A DNA stretch of 64,000 nucleotides from Tritrichomonas musculus (lineage: Eukaryota; Parabasalia; Tritrichomonadida; Tritrichomonadidae), in assembly GCA_039105265.1 (NCBI GenBank), contig JAPFFF010000041.1:1178001-1242000 (forward strand), written 5' to 3'. Below are positions 19,538 through 30,417 of this stretch, piece by piece. How positions within the stretch are numbered: the stretch's first letter is position 1; each line of letters starts with the position of its first letter. The notes beneath the pieces are model-generated. The model was not told where the DNA came from. It made no database searches and saw nothing but the letters and a program-made list of their open reading frames with translations. Made by a program: the position numbers and the translations under genes.

Positions 19538-20470
19538 ATGTATAAATGTGGAAGTTGTCCAGCCGAAAAACCATCAGATATTATTGGATACTTAGAAGAA
19601 GATCGAGATCAAATCAAAAAACTCCTTCCAACAGGAAAACTGAATTCAAGATTCATTAGAAATACAAACGTGACAGGCGTATATCAACAAAGAGGAGGAA
19701 CATGTTATGCCTATGCAGCTTGTAGTGCATATCTAAACACAGTTATGCGTAAATTTGGCGTCAATAAGCTTCCCACTTTTTCTGAGTGTTTTCAAATTGC
19801 AATTTATGCTGGAACAGATGGCGGAAACTGCCAGCGAGCAATAGAAGAACTTGAAAAACATTTTCATTATGGTGTTAAATGCGATAAAGTGATCAGTTTA
19901 CCGATAAGAGAAACGATATCAATATCAGTTATCGTTTGCTTCACAACAAGCAAAGAAGGTTGGGACAGTGTTAGCAACGGATCTTTGTTAAAACGTCCCC
20001 AAGGCGATCCATATGAATGGCATGCAACACTTGTTGAAGGATATGATTTTAATAAAGATTGCATGATATGTAAAAATTCATGGGCAAAAACAGGGGCTGC
20101 AAGATTTGATTTAAACCAATTTATGACAGATGATTATTATTTTATACGTGTTTATACTGATGAAGATAATATTGATGGAAAAGTAAGATCAAGTTTTAGA
20201 CCTAATTTGAAAAAATTTACCGGAAAATGGAACAATAATGATATTGAATGCGCATGGATGGATGAAACAGCAGCTTTATATTGCAGAGATTATTTATGTG
20301 AACACCATCCTGAAAGGAATGATAATTTGAAATATTTGGGTTATAATATTGATCAATGGATTAATATCAACCTCAATCGTGATGAAGAAACAAATCAATA
20401 TTATTTGAGAAAAATACGTGAAAAAGAAAAAGGTTTAGGTAACTCGAAAGAAAGTTGCAAAATTTGTTAA
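19538..20470 (+). CDS. Papain-like (C1-type) cysteine peptidase, divergent and cytosolic
   Basis: A 310-residue protein with a papain-type active site. The sequence YQQRGGTCYAYA gives the oxyanion Gln (about Q51) and catalytic Cys (about C56); YEWHATLVEGYD gives His (about H162); CKNSWAKT gives Asn (about N180). The family pattern QGxCGSCWAF is altered to QRGGTCYAYA, so it is distant from the cathepsin-L-like enzymes of trichomonads. There is no signal peptide and no long propeptide, so it is probably an intracellular enzyme. After residue 215 comes a 95-residue tail, Cys-containing and ending in ESCKIC, which I cannot assign. The spacing between Cys and His is shorter than in papain. Confidence 0.7.
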   Translation: MYKCGSCPAEKPSDIIGYLEEDRDQIKKLLPTGKLNSRFIRNTNVTGVYQQRGGTCYAYAACSAYLNTVMRKFGVNKLPTFSECFQIAIYAGTDGGNCQRAIEELEKHFHYGVKCDKVISLPIRETISISVIVCFTTSKEGWDSVSNGSLLKRPQGDPYEWHATLVEGYDFNKDCMICKNSWAKTGAARFDLNQFMTDDYYFIRVYTDEDNIDGKVRSSFRPNLKKFTGKWNNNDIECAWMDETAALYCRDYLCEHHPERNDNLKYLGYNIDQWININLNRDEETNQYYLRKIREKEKGLGNSKESCKIC

Positions 20471-21126
20471 GGTATCAGTTTAATGTATGAACCATAAGTA
20501 GCCTTTACTTTTTTCACATCACAAATTCATTAACGTAACTTTTTAACGTTTATATTCTTTAATCCATATTATGGTTGTTGTATTTGCACGTTTTTGGTAA
20601 AAATATCAAGTTTTCAAATTAAATTTTATTAAAAAAATCAATGAACAGATAAAATTAAAATTTTGAGGCACTTAAGTTTATATTTTATATAATCGCTTTT
20701 TAGTATTGCTTTTATATGTTAAAAAGGAATTAAAAGTTTATAAAACAATATTATAATAGTAAATAATCTAGAAATCTTGAGTAATGTGAATTGGTTTGCT
20801 CACAGAGAGAGGTATTCATGTTAAGTGACTTAACGTCTTTTTGAATTTTTCTAATCTCATTATTTCCATCAATATTAAGTTATATGCATTCAAATCAATA
20901 ATTTTTAATTGGTTGCTCGATATATTCATTTTAAGAATGTCTTACACTGTTTATTTTATAAAAATTTTAATCTGATATATCTTTAATATTTCATTCAATC
21001 TTTATGATTTTTGAAAATTTCAAATATATTTATATTAATACACATAAGATTAATTAAATTATTAGATTTTTCAAATTAAATTAGATTTATAAACAGAAAT
21101 AAAAAGAAATTAAAATTTTTTTCAAA
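20471..21126. other. Gene-free AT-rich region with dispersed repeat fragments
   Basis: No ORF. A 24-bp stretch at 20473-20496 (TATCAGTTTAATG followed by TATGAACCATA) is repeated exactly at 28730-28753. A following stretch at about 20500-20555 (with TTCACATCACAAATTC and TTTTTAACGTTTAT) is similar to 25321-25372 (TTTACATCACAAATAC and TTTTTAACGTCTTT), so it belongs to an older dispersed repeat family. Confidence 0.5.
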
Positions 21127-21321
21127 TAGGGGGTTTTCGAAAAAAAAAGTTTTTTCGAAAAAAATACTATTTTTCAGAAAAAAGTTGATTTTTTGGAAAC
21201 ATTTTTGTGAATTTATTTGGCCAAACGATCAAAAATCATTCAAAACGTTTTCCGAAAAAACTACTTTTTTCGGAAAAACTTTATTTTTTAAGCAAAAAGT
21301 ATTTTTTTCGAAAACCCCCTA
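21127..21321. mobile_element. MITE, about 191 bp, with TA target duplication (mariner-like)
   Basis: Terminal inverted repeats of about 18 bp: TAGGGGGTTTTCGAAAAAAA at 21127-21146 and its complement TTTTTTTCGAAAACCCCCTA at 21302-21321, perfect over 20 bases including the TA on each side. If TA is the target duplication, the element proper is 21129-21319. The inside is made of further TTTTCGAAAA-like segments, so it can fold back extensively. No ORF of its own. TA duplications and non-coding length fit a non-autonomous Tc1/mariner element, a superfamily known in trichomonads. Confidence 0.75.
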
Positions 21322-22507
21322 ATATAAACTTATCATTTCTTTTTTTTCAGCCTAGAATTTTATATAATTCTTTTCCATATGATATTTTATTATATGTATT
21401 AATGTATATGTTGGTGCTTAAGATATTCATACGCTTAATTTTGAGAAAAAATGGTTTTGATTTTAATGGCTTATTTTAATGGTGTAAAATGTCATAAAAA
21501 GAGTTTAAAAAATGTATTTCAAGAAATAAGAGAGTATTCAAGTATATATATCACTAAACATATTTATTGTATTTTGTATATTATTATATATTATTTTTTA
21601 TTGTAAAAATAAAATGAATTATCAAGATATTTTAATTAATTAATTTAAAATATATTAATTCAATATTTATTTTATTTCATTCAATATATAGACTAATCAT
21701 GTATTCAAAAAAATGATCGTCATTTCAATAATAAATCTTTATTCAAATAATAATTATGAATTTATCTTAATATTCAATAAAATAACCCATATTATATATA
21801 TATAAATATAATATAAAACATTACATAAAAAATAAATAATATAATATAAAAAAAATATATTAAAACATTATATAAATAAATCGGCAGCAATAAAAATTAA
21901 ATTATTTCAATTTTAGAATAATCCTTTGAAATATTACTCCATTTTCATTGAAATATTTTCTTTCAAAAGAAACAACTTTTGTTAATGATATTCAAAATTG
22001 AGAATTTAATTTCTCTAACAAAAGTTCTCCATAGCCATTTAGTCATAGAAATATAATTTATATTAATATCTCGAAATCAAACGTATAAAACATTATATAC
22101 TTTCTATTATAGCATAAATATAAAATATATAAAATAATATTTAATTATCTATCAAATTTCCACGCTAGATCTCTTTATGAATACCTCTTCACAGAGTGAT
22201 TATATTCTTTTTATAAAATGGTCAATCATTTCACCTTTGCAAAAAATGATTTTTAAAAATTGCATTTTACTTTTACAAAAATGGTTTTATTAAATAATTT
22301 AATTGATATTTTATTTATTCACAAAAAATTATTTAGTATATTATCTTTTTTCAGAGATATGATTATTTTATGTATTCAATATTTTCAATAAAAAATACAT
22401 TATACAAACCTTGTATTTTTTCTATCGTTCTTTGCAGAACAAGGTTGGTACAAAAAGTGAAGTCTAACCATAAGATATTACAAAAAATTAATAATTTTAT
22501 TTTATTT
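21322..22507. other. AT-rich gene-free region
   Basis: No gene or RNA recognised. The last 42 bases (22466-22507) recur with one mismatch at 28747-28788. That second copy lacks the transposon that follows here, so it looks like an unoccupied relative of this insertion site. Confidence 0.45.
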
Positions 22508-24348
22508 TAGGGCTTCATTTTTAGACCAAAGAATAAAAAACATGGTCTTTTTTTTTTGAGAGAAAATAGATCAAAATTTTAAAAAAAAAATTTTAAAAAT
22601 TTTGAAAGTTTATAAACTTTTTTAATAAATATGTTTTTTTATGAAATATACAATGCAGATATAATATTTTTTAAAAAACTAAAGTAAAACTTGCTGTACT
22701 TATTTTTTTATTTCAATTTTGGATTGATATTCAAAAATTTGTATGCTTATAATGCTTTTAGTTGGAAAAGATTTAGACCAATCAAACGGCCTCCTTTAGA
22801 CCATGTAAAGCTATTAAAAGTGATTGTAAAGCATTCAAATAACAAAAAAATCGGTTTTTTAGACCAAGATGGCACTTTTTTTAGACCACGAAAAAACCAA
22901 GATTTTTTTCTTGAAAAAGTGAATTTTTTCAGAATTTTTTTGAATTAAAAAAGCATTGGCGGAATTTAAAAAATCTCATAAAAAGTGGAGAAATTATAAG
23001 ATTTATTTAAAAATTATATATTAGCCTAAATTAGCCTATAACTGGTATTTTTGACTACTGTTTGTTTGATTAAAAATACTATTTATTAGAAAAATTACAC
23101 CCCGAGCTTATTACATTTTCAAAAATAAAAATGTAATAAGAATTTTTTTAAAAAAAAAAAAGACGAGCTGCCAAACGAACTTATGACCTTAATTAAAAAA
23201 ATTATAAATAAGAGTATCTTGTTTAATTACAAATATATATATAAATAAAAAAATTATTTAAATTTATAATCTTATACTTATCATATATTTATAATTTTTG
23301 TTCGAAAAATCAAAGATTTTTTCCTTATTACAGTATTTCTCAAATCTTATTACATAAATTGAAAAAGCCCAAAATGTAAGAACATTAATTTTTTGGTTTT
23401 TAAACGATTAAAAATAATATATTTATTATTTAGAATATTCAAACATTTATATATATCAAAATAAATATAAAACATTATATTAAACCATTTTATGATAGGA
23501 ATAAATGGACTTTTTTATTTCTTTAAAAATTGAAAGAAATTTATTATTATAAATATATAAGTATTTTGGTTATTTATAGATATATAAGATTTTTTTTATG
23601 AAATTAATAATAATATTGTATTATAATTATAGATATTATGATTATCTAAAGCAAAATGTTCGGTTGAATTAAAACGAAATTTGTCTTATTTTGTATCTTG
23701 ATATTAATAATAAATGTTTTTATATATAATCTTAAATATATAAGTATATTGTGCAATTTAATTGTCGTGAGGACAAAAAGATAATGCAATATATCCAATA
23801 TTTTTGTAAAAAATACTCTATAAAATACTCTGAAAATGTATTTAAAGTATTGAATCCTTAAAGCAAAGTACTCAAACCTTAAAGCAAAAAGTATTCAATT
23901 ATTTGACAAATAAAATAATTTCAATACTCCTTAAAGCAGGAGTATTGAATTCTTATTACAAGAGACTATTGAAATTTCAGCCATATAAAACAAATTGAAA
24001 GGTCCTTATTACAGCTCGTTATTTTTGGAAAACGTTAAGTTTTTTTTATTAATTTTGTTAACCAAATTTTAATATATATATATAAATATAAAGATAAACT
24101 TGTTAACCAAAAAACTAAAAAAAAAAACGTTTTTATTTTCATGAAATATGTTCTTTTTTGGATTTTTGAATAAATGATATTTTGATGTAATAAGAGCCGT
24201 TTAAAATAGACTTTAGCTCGGGGTGTAAGAAAAATCTTTTATTTTATGTAAAAATTTTAAAAATTTTATGATTATATTTCAATGTATATTTAGCTGGTCT
24301 AATAGACCAAAAAATATCAATGTCCAAAGGTCTAAAAATGAAGGCCTA
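22508..24348. mobile_element. Non-autonomous TIR DNA transposon, 1841 bp, 8-bp target duplication; hosts a second element
   Basis: The ends are TAGGGCTTCATTTTTAGACC (22508-22527) and the complement of TAGGCCTTCATTTTTAGACC (24329-24348), 19 of 20 matching. They are flanked by the 8-bp direct repeat TTTTATTT (22500-22507 and 24349-24356). Further TTAGACCA-like motifs recur inside (near 22778, 22799, 22860, 22885). There is no transposase ORF; an 85-codon frame at 22691 is not protein-like. A second element occupies 23096-24227. The related sequence at 28747-28790 reads straight through as TTTTATTTAT with no insert, which supports the boundaries. The 8-bp duplication fits hAT or Mutator-like. 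Confidence 0.75.
23096..24227. mobile_element. Nested TIR DNA transposon, 1132 bp, 8-bp target duplication
   Basis: Perfect 13-bp inverted ends, TACACCCCGAGCT (23096-23108) and AGCTCGGGGTGTA (24215-24227), are flanked by the 8-bp direct repeat AGAAAAAT (23088-23095 and 24228-24235). It lies wholly inside the 22508-24348 element, so it inserted later. The interior has no ORF. It holds short hairpins (CTTATTACATTTT against AAAATGTAATAAG near 23106-23140) and a cluster of AAGTATTGAAT/CCTTAAAGCA iterations at about 23835-23955. Non-autonomous; hAT- or Mutator-like by duplication length. Confidence 0.8.
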
Positions 24349-24355
24349 TTTTATT

Positions 24356-25320
24356 TATATAAAAAAGGGGTCGACTCTCTCAAATTTTTTTTGATTGAAA
24401 AATAATAATATCTTAAAATTTAAATATTCTTTCTATTTAATAAATTCTTAAATCAATATCTGATAAAATCTATATTAATTTAATATATCTTATAAAACAA
24501 AATATTTGCTATTTAATCTATTAATCATTAAAATAATTGTTTTTATTATGATATTTGAGGCTTTTTCTTAAATGATTTATTATTTACATTATTTATATAT
24601 AACTTGAAATATAATAATAATTTATAACAAATTATATTATTGATATTCAAGAAATTATTGTTTTTTATAAATAAAAATTTTGAATTAATAATTGAATAAA
24701 ATGCTAGTTTTTGAAAAAATTATTTTGATAATATCTGAATTTTGAAAATATATTATATTTATTAACAAATACTTATTATTTGGATAATATATTATTTATA
24801 TCATCATATGAATGATAATATATTTATTATATATAATATAAATTATATATATATTATTATAAAATATTAATTTACATTTTTACTCAGTTTATATGTATAT
24901 CACAATTGAGAATTAATTATAATAACGTATTAATTCAATTTTATTTTTCATAAATAAATTTATCTTACATGATATTTAATTAATTACTTTTTAATTAATT
25001 TAAAAGATGTAAAATAAATTATAAAAAAAGAATATATGACATAAATGTTACAAAATATTTATATATTTGGATATTTACAAATTCCCAAAATCTCTTTGAA
25101 TGGTGGAAATTAGATAAGAACTCAAAAATATTTTCCCCTTTCAAAAGTTAAACTTTTTCTGTTTTTGTTTTTTTTAGTGAAATATCTCTATTTTGGCTAA
25201 TAGAATCGGCTTCATATTTAAAATTGCATCATGTTATTGATAATGCCAATATTATTTATTAATAATTTTTTATAATTTTAGAATTTGATAACCGCCAAAG
25301 GTCGAACCCTTTTTTATATA
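24356..25320. repeat. Possible older inverted-repeat element, about 965 bp
   Basis: TATATAAAAAAGGGGTCGAC (24356-24375) and the complement of TATATAAAAAAGGGTTCGAC (25301-25320) form a 20-bp inverted pair with one mismatch. The interior is gene-free. Because both ends are AT-rich I cannot define a target duplication with certainty, so this may be a decayed transposon or a chance pair. Confidence 0.4.
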
Positions 25321-27226
25321 TAGGCTTTATTTTTTTTACATCACAAATACTATAAACGTCTTTTTAACGTCTTTTTTCATAAAATAACGATTTTTTGATT
25401 TGTAGTATTAATGAAACTTTTTGAATGCGAATAAATTTTTTTTTATTTTATGAAGAATCAAAAACAATATTATTTAATTTGAAAAACATTTTACTATTTT
25501 ATCTTTTTATTTTTAAATTATTTAAAACATTTTTAATATAAAAAAATAATTGTAGATCAAGATAAAAATAAAAAACTAATATCGAGAAAATAACGTATTT
25601 ACAATTGTAATTACAATTGTAATTTTTAAACGGACAAGTTGTATACAATTGTAAATACAAAAACCAAGGCTTATTTATATAACTTTTATCAAGTTTTGTT
25701 AAAGAAAAAAAACTATATACCAGTAATTATATCTATTGGTATACAATTAATATATATATATATCAAAAAAAAAACTGCTTTTGTTACTTTAAGTGAGAAT
25801 GTTTGTAGTTTCAAAATAAAGATCGAAATTATTTTAATATTGTAGCATTTAATATGCATATTAATCATTTATTGACAAAATAAATTAACTATAACGATTA
25901 TAAAACATGAAAAATATGAAAAATTAGATTTTTTCATCAATATATTGATGCAACAAAGATAAAAGTAATATAAACGTCAAAAATCATAAACGTATAGGAA
26001 CTGGAATGAACAAATAGTTTTTTATTTTTTTTCTATTCTTTTGGGATCAAACAACTTATATAATACTATATATTATGGTAAGATATGAATTATGATTAAA
26101 ATTCATGTTTATCTTAGACTTTTTATCTATTGATAATATTATAATAATTGCTATCTATTTCTTTTTTTCATGGATTAAATCAGTTTTTATCTATGGATAT
26201 ATGATTGTTATTGGCTATGCAATTATTTTTTTCTATTTATTAAATAACTCCTATTTCCAAAAAAAAAAAATTGATTCATTAACTGAAATTTGTAAATTTT
26301 CAGTAAATTATAAAATAATCTCAAATTTTCCGTGAAAACAAAAACAAGTTTAATATATTTGCATTGTATAAATGTGATTAATGTTTTGGCTAATTTAATA
26401 TTTTGAATATGGACATGCAGATTTCAAAAAAGCTCAAAATTGTTGAAGTAATTCTCTCAAATTTGATTGTTGAAAGAAAATAGCGTTCTGACAGTTAAAA
26501 AGTATTGAAAATATTAGTATTATTTGATTTTTATGTTGAATAATTGGTTGATATAAAGATATATTTTAAAAGCCTATATTACAGGAGTTATAGCATTTTT
26601 AAATTTCTTTTTAATTTTAAACGTACATTTAATTTTTTTAAATTCTATTTTTCTCCTAAATGTTAATACGGATAACCACACTTTTACTATCATTTGTTAT
26701 GAAAGACTATATATAAAAGTCATTTTTACAATTTAGTTTTAAGTTAATACATGATATGATCAAATATTTTGATTTTGTTTTTTCATCATCTTTAATAGAA
26801 AAAATACGCAAATTACAATTTTTTATGGCTATTTTATATTTATTTATATTATTTATCAAATGCTTAATATATTGATATATTTCATTTATAGTTTAAATCT
26901 TTCTATACGAAGAAAAATGCAAAATTAAAAAATTTTTATTAAAAATTTTTTTAAATTTTCCGCTCAGAATTTTATCACCACTCAGAATTTTATTAATGAC
27001 TGTATACCAATTTATAACCTAAAATTTGATATAATTTTATACTATTATGTTTTGCTCAAATACAATAGTTATTATTATTATTATTTTATTTTGAATGATT
27101 ATAATATTATTTTTCTTTTTTAAAAGATTTTATTCATTTATTACAAAGAAAATGCTATCATTTTAAGCCCAATTAAAATTTATATATTTATATAAATAAA
27201 TCAAATTTTTGTAAATGTCTTCAACC
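25321..27226. other. AT-rich gene-free region
   Basis: No convincing gene. Open frames at 25639-25845 and 26105-26335 encode only Ile/Phe/Tyr/Lys-rich sequences expected from AT-rich DNA. The first 50 bases belong to the dispersed repeat also seen at 20500. A palindrome-rich stretch with repeated ACAATTGTAA lies at 25600-25660. Confidence 0.45.
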
Positions 27227-28606
27227 AGAGGTGCGGACAGGGTGAAGTGATTTAGATTCGCACCAAAATTTGCATATATTAATTATTTTTTATGTGCATT
27301 ATAATGATATAATTATTTTTTATTTTCGTCCACGGGGCCGACTTGTGGTGATATATGATTTTTTTTCTGAGGTAGAAAAATATAAACCACTGAAAAAAAT
27401 ATAAAAATATGTAAACTATAGAAATTATGTAATTAAGAGAAAAATCTATTATTTAGAAGAAAAAAAGTAATAAAAACATGATAAAAATCATTTTTATACT
27501 ATTTAAAAAAATGTGTCTCGTTTGTTATTATTTAATTATTAATGTATGATATAGTTTCCACTTAAATTGGCCCAAAAAAAAATTGAGAAAATGAAAATGG
27601 GCCAAATTTAATAAAAAAAAGTATTTTAAAATTATTTTATTAATATATAATTGTTATATATTTTATATATATCATATAATTATTATAATATAATAAAATA
27701 ATAAATTACATATTAAGATATGAATTCAAATGTAACGACTCTCAATTATTATTTACTATATTCTCAATTTTATTCTCGAAGATTTTTTTATTCAAAATTT
27801 ATGAAAAAAAAATTAATGAAAAAAAACTTTCTACATTTGATTTAAATTTTGATTAAACTTCAAAATATATAAAGAAAATCATTTATTTCATTTCTCTCAA
27901 ATTGTCATTCTATGAAAAGCGCTTTGAAATTATAATAGTTCAATATTTAGAATATACAGTTATATAAAGTTTATTAATTGTTTATATTTATTTTATATCT
28001 TTTTATAATATATATAATATTATTAAAAGTTATATAATCTATGATATACATATAAATATAAAAAGATATTTGCTTAATATTTTAATAAAAATTTCTTATT
28101 GAAAAAAAATCGTTATTAATGTTTATGATTTTAAAATTGATTTTTGCAGCTCAGCCCCCTGAATCAAATTAAACTAAATTTATTATATCTTTATTAAATT
28201 AAATGTACAATATTTAAATGTAATTATAATCTAAATAAATTCTTTATTTATTTAGATATTTCAAAAAAATATGTAAAAATTCATTAAAATGAACTTTTTA
28301 ACAAAATATGAAATATTTATAAAATAACAAAATGCATAATTAATCATTAATTTCCAATATATATAATAATTAATCATTATGATTTCAATCCATCCATCAG
28401 GTGGCTGGATTGGGTTATTTTCATAGGATACTTGTTTGTGTTATTATAACTTATATAATTGATATTTTAAAACATTTAAATAATAAATATATAAAATAAG
28501 TGCACTAGAATATAATATCAAAATATTATTTAGTAATTATTAATACATAAAAAGATATGCATATTTTTATAAACGTTAAAAATGTAAAGTAGGTGTCCGC
28601 ACCTCT
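27227..28606. mobile_element. Non-autonomous hAT-like DNA transposon, 1380 bp
   Basis: The ends are perfect 13-bp inverted repeats, AGAGGTGCGGACA (27227-27239) and TGTCCGCACCTCT (28594-28606), flanked by a perfect 8-bp direct repeat CTTCAACC (27219-27226 and 28607-28614). The (C)AGAGGTG start and 8-bp duplication fit the hAT superfamily, whose ends typically begin (C/T)A(G)RGGTG. The interior is AT-rich with a few less AT-rich spots (near 27332, 28146 and 28402) and has no transposase ORF. The unchanged target duplication and ends suggest a fairly recent insertion. Confidence 0.85.
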
Positions 28607-29269
28607 CTTCAACCAAATTCAATTATAAATAAATTATTGTAAAATATGATTCGAATCCTTTCAAAATATGCTGATGTAATGAGCATATAATTTATTTTCA
28701 ACAACAAATTAATTTAACTTATTTTGAGATATCAGTTTAATGTATGAACCATATGATATTACAAAAAATTAATAATTTTATTTTATTTATCAGTTTAATG
28801 GATATCTAACAAAAAAATTCTCGATCTCTGAAATAGATCTCGGGAATCTGTGCATATTTTTGTATAGATATCAAAAAGTCAATCAATTATCGATCTCGAG
28901 AATCGGAGAATAACAAGTCTAATCAAGATTCGATATCAAAAGAATATTTTTTGTATCGCATTTCATACTTGATAATCGAATTCATCAATTAAAATTTCCA
29001 ATCGATATAATTTTATTATCGATTATCTGAGTTAAAAAAAGTGCCAAAACTGATAATTGATATCAGAATAACAAGCCTATGCATGAGAGAAAATAAGAAA
29101 TTTTGAGAAAAAGGTAAATCAACGAAAATTTAAAGAAATTAAGATCAATAAAGTCTAAATATTTTTCCTTTATATTAGAATATAATATTATACATATGAT
29201 AGATATAATAATCCACTATATAATATTCGTATTATTTTTCAATTCTTTTGGGATAATTATATTTTGTTT
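28607..29269. repeat. Mosaic repeat region, including an empty-site copy at 28730-28790
   Basis: 28730-28753 equals 20473-20496 (24 bp), and 28747-28788 equals the left flank of the transposon at 22508 with one mismatch in 42. TATCAGTTTAATG recurs at 28789. From about 28815 to 29065 there are repeated TCGATCTC and GATATC-type words and two GAATAACAAG(T/C)CTA units (28917 and 29056), which suggest a degraded palindromic repeat. No gene. Confidence 0.5.
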
Positions 29270-30324
29270 TAGGGGACGAGTTTGAGAAGATTTTTTTTAA
29301 TTTTTGAGAACTCTTATTAAAATAAAATTTTATTTTAATAAGGCTGTTCTTTGGTGACACTTCAATTTCTCTCAAATCGTAGAGGCAGTAGCACCAGCCA
29401 TCCTCCAGGTTCTTGACACTCGATGGAATTTCCAGTCTCTTGATATGTGCTGCAGAAAAACAATAACTTTTAAGGGAAGAGTTGAAACTCTCAAAATTTT
29501 CTTAGTCTTGCCTCAAATTTTATGGTTAAATTATAAAAACGAAAAATAAATGAAAATGAGATTAAAGTATTATAATAAAATTCATTTATTTTATATTTTT
29601 AAAATATAATATTGTTTTTTCATTTATTTATTTTTAAGAAAATTAAATTCAAAATAATTTCAAGAATTTGACATAAATGTAACCTTCCGCAGACGTCATT
29701 TTTTTCCTACATCTTTTCAGATTTGAAATCCCAATGATGAGAGTTGCATCCCTTTTCCACATATTGTTATTTCATTTTTAAGCATTTTTCTCTGAATTTT
29801 CTCTCAATAATTTTTATATTCAGAAATCATCTCAAATTTTATTTCGATCTTTTTTTTTGAATGAAAATTAATAAATTATTTTATTTTTATGAAATATATT
29901 AAATTAAGTTAATATATTTTATTTATAGTAACATAAATGAATATAATATATATTTATTTAAATATTTTATTTATAGTAATTATATTTATCATTGTATAGC
30001 ATTGATATTATCTATTCTATCAAAATTTTTTTTTTCTGAACATTTCAATAGATTATTTTGTTGAAAATTTTTGCCTATTATTCATTTGAACACAGCAAAG
30101 TAGAAAGAAAAGTGACAAAAAGAAGGTCACTTAATAATATTCTATAATATATATTTATTGTATTATGTAATTAGGCTGTTTAATACCTATGCTTTATTTT
30201 TTATTACAATATATAAAGTATTTTTTTTTTTTTATCAATTCTCAATAGTATAGAATTATTTGAATATTTTATTTTAATAAGAGTTCTCAAAAATTAAAAA
30301 AAATCTTCTCAAACTCGGCCCTTA
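29270..30324. mobile_element. TIR element, about 1.05 kb, with a captured host gene fragment
   Basis: 29270-29328 and 30266-30324 are inverted copies of each other over 59 bp; the inner 52 bp are identical and two mismatches lie near the outer tips. TA stands at both outer ends, compatible with a TA target duplication. Inside, directly after the left arm, is a 132-bp inverted copy of the LRR-kinase gene that begins at 30418. No transposase ORF. The right arm ends about 94 bp before that gene's ATG, so the element lies in its upstream region. Carrying a host gene piece between long inverted repeats is like Pack-type elements; a local inverted duplication by faulty repair is the alternative. 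Confidence 0.6.
29342..29473 (-). pseudogene. 132-bp inverted duplicate of the LRR-kinase gene
   Basis: The complement of this stretch matches 30638-30769 at 131 of 132 positions (one C/T difference near 29380). It covers part of the N-terminal LRR region. The near identity makes the duplication very recent. It has no start and no function of its own, but it is antisense to the nearby gene if transcribed rightward. Confidence 0.9.
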
Positions 30325-30400
30325 ATTGACTACTTTATATTTTGTATTATTTCAAAATAGAAAATTTTGAAAAAACTATAAAACGGTTTTTATGAAAAAT

Positions 30401-30406
30401 TCATAA
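30401..30406 (+). promoter_or_regulatory. Initiator-like TCATAA before the LRR-kinase gene
   Basis: TCATAA, 11 bases before the ATG at 30418, fits the trichomonad initiator consensus TCA-Y-W-W. Confidence 0.4.
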
Positions 30407-30417
30407 AAATTTTGTAA

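Noticed and set aside
22691-22948. 85-codon frame inside the 22508-24348 element as a transposase remnant
   Set aside because: No transposase motif; its composition matches the repeated TTAGACCA-type words of the element.
25295-25320. GGTCGAACCC followed by TTTTTT, resembling a Pol III B box and terminator (tRNA or SINE)
   Set aside because: One base of the B box is missing, no A box or cloverleaf precedes it, and the sequence is explained by the inverted repeat with 24356-24375.
26105-26335. Hydrophobic 76-codon frame that could be a small membrane protein
   Set aside because: It consists of Ile/Phe/Tyr-rich codons expected from AT-rich DNA, in a gene-free transposon region, with no neighbours or motif.
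28640-28655. GATTCGAATCC as a tRNA T-loop
   Set aside because: The surrounding sequence is AT-rich and cannot form acceptor or anticodon stems.
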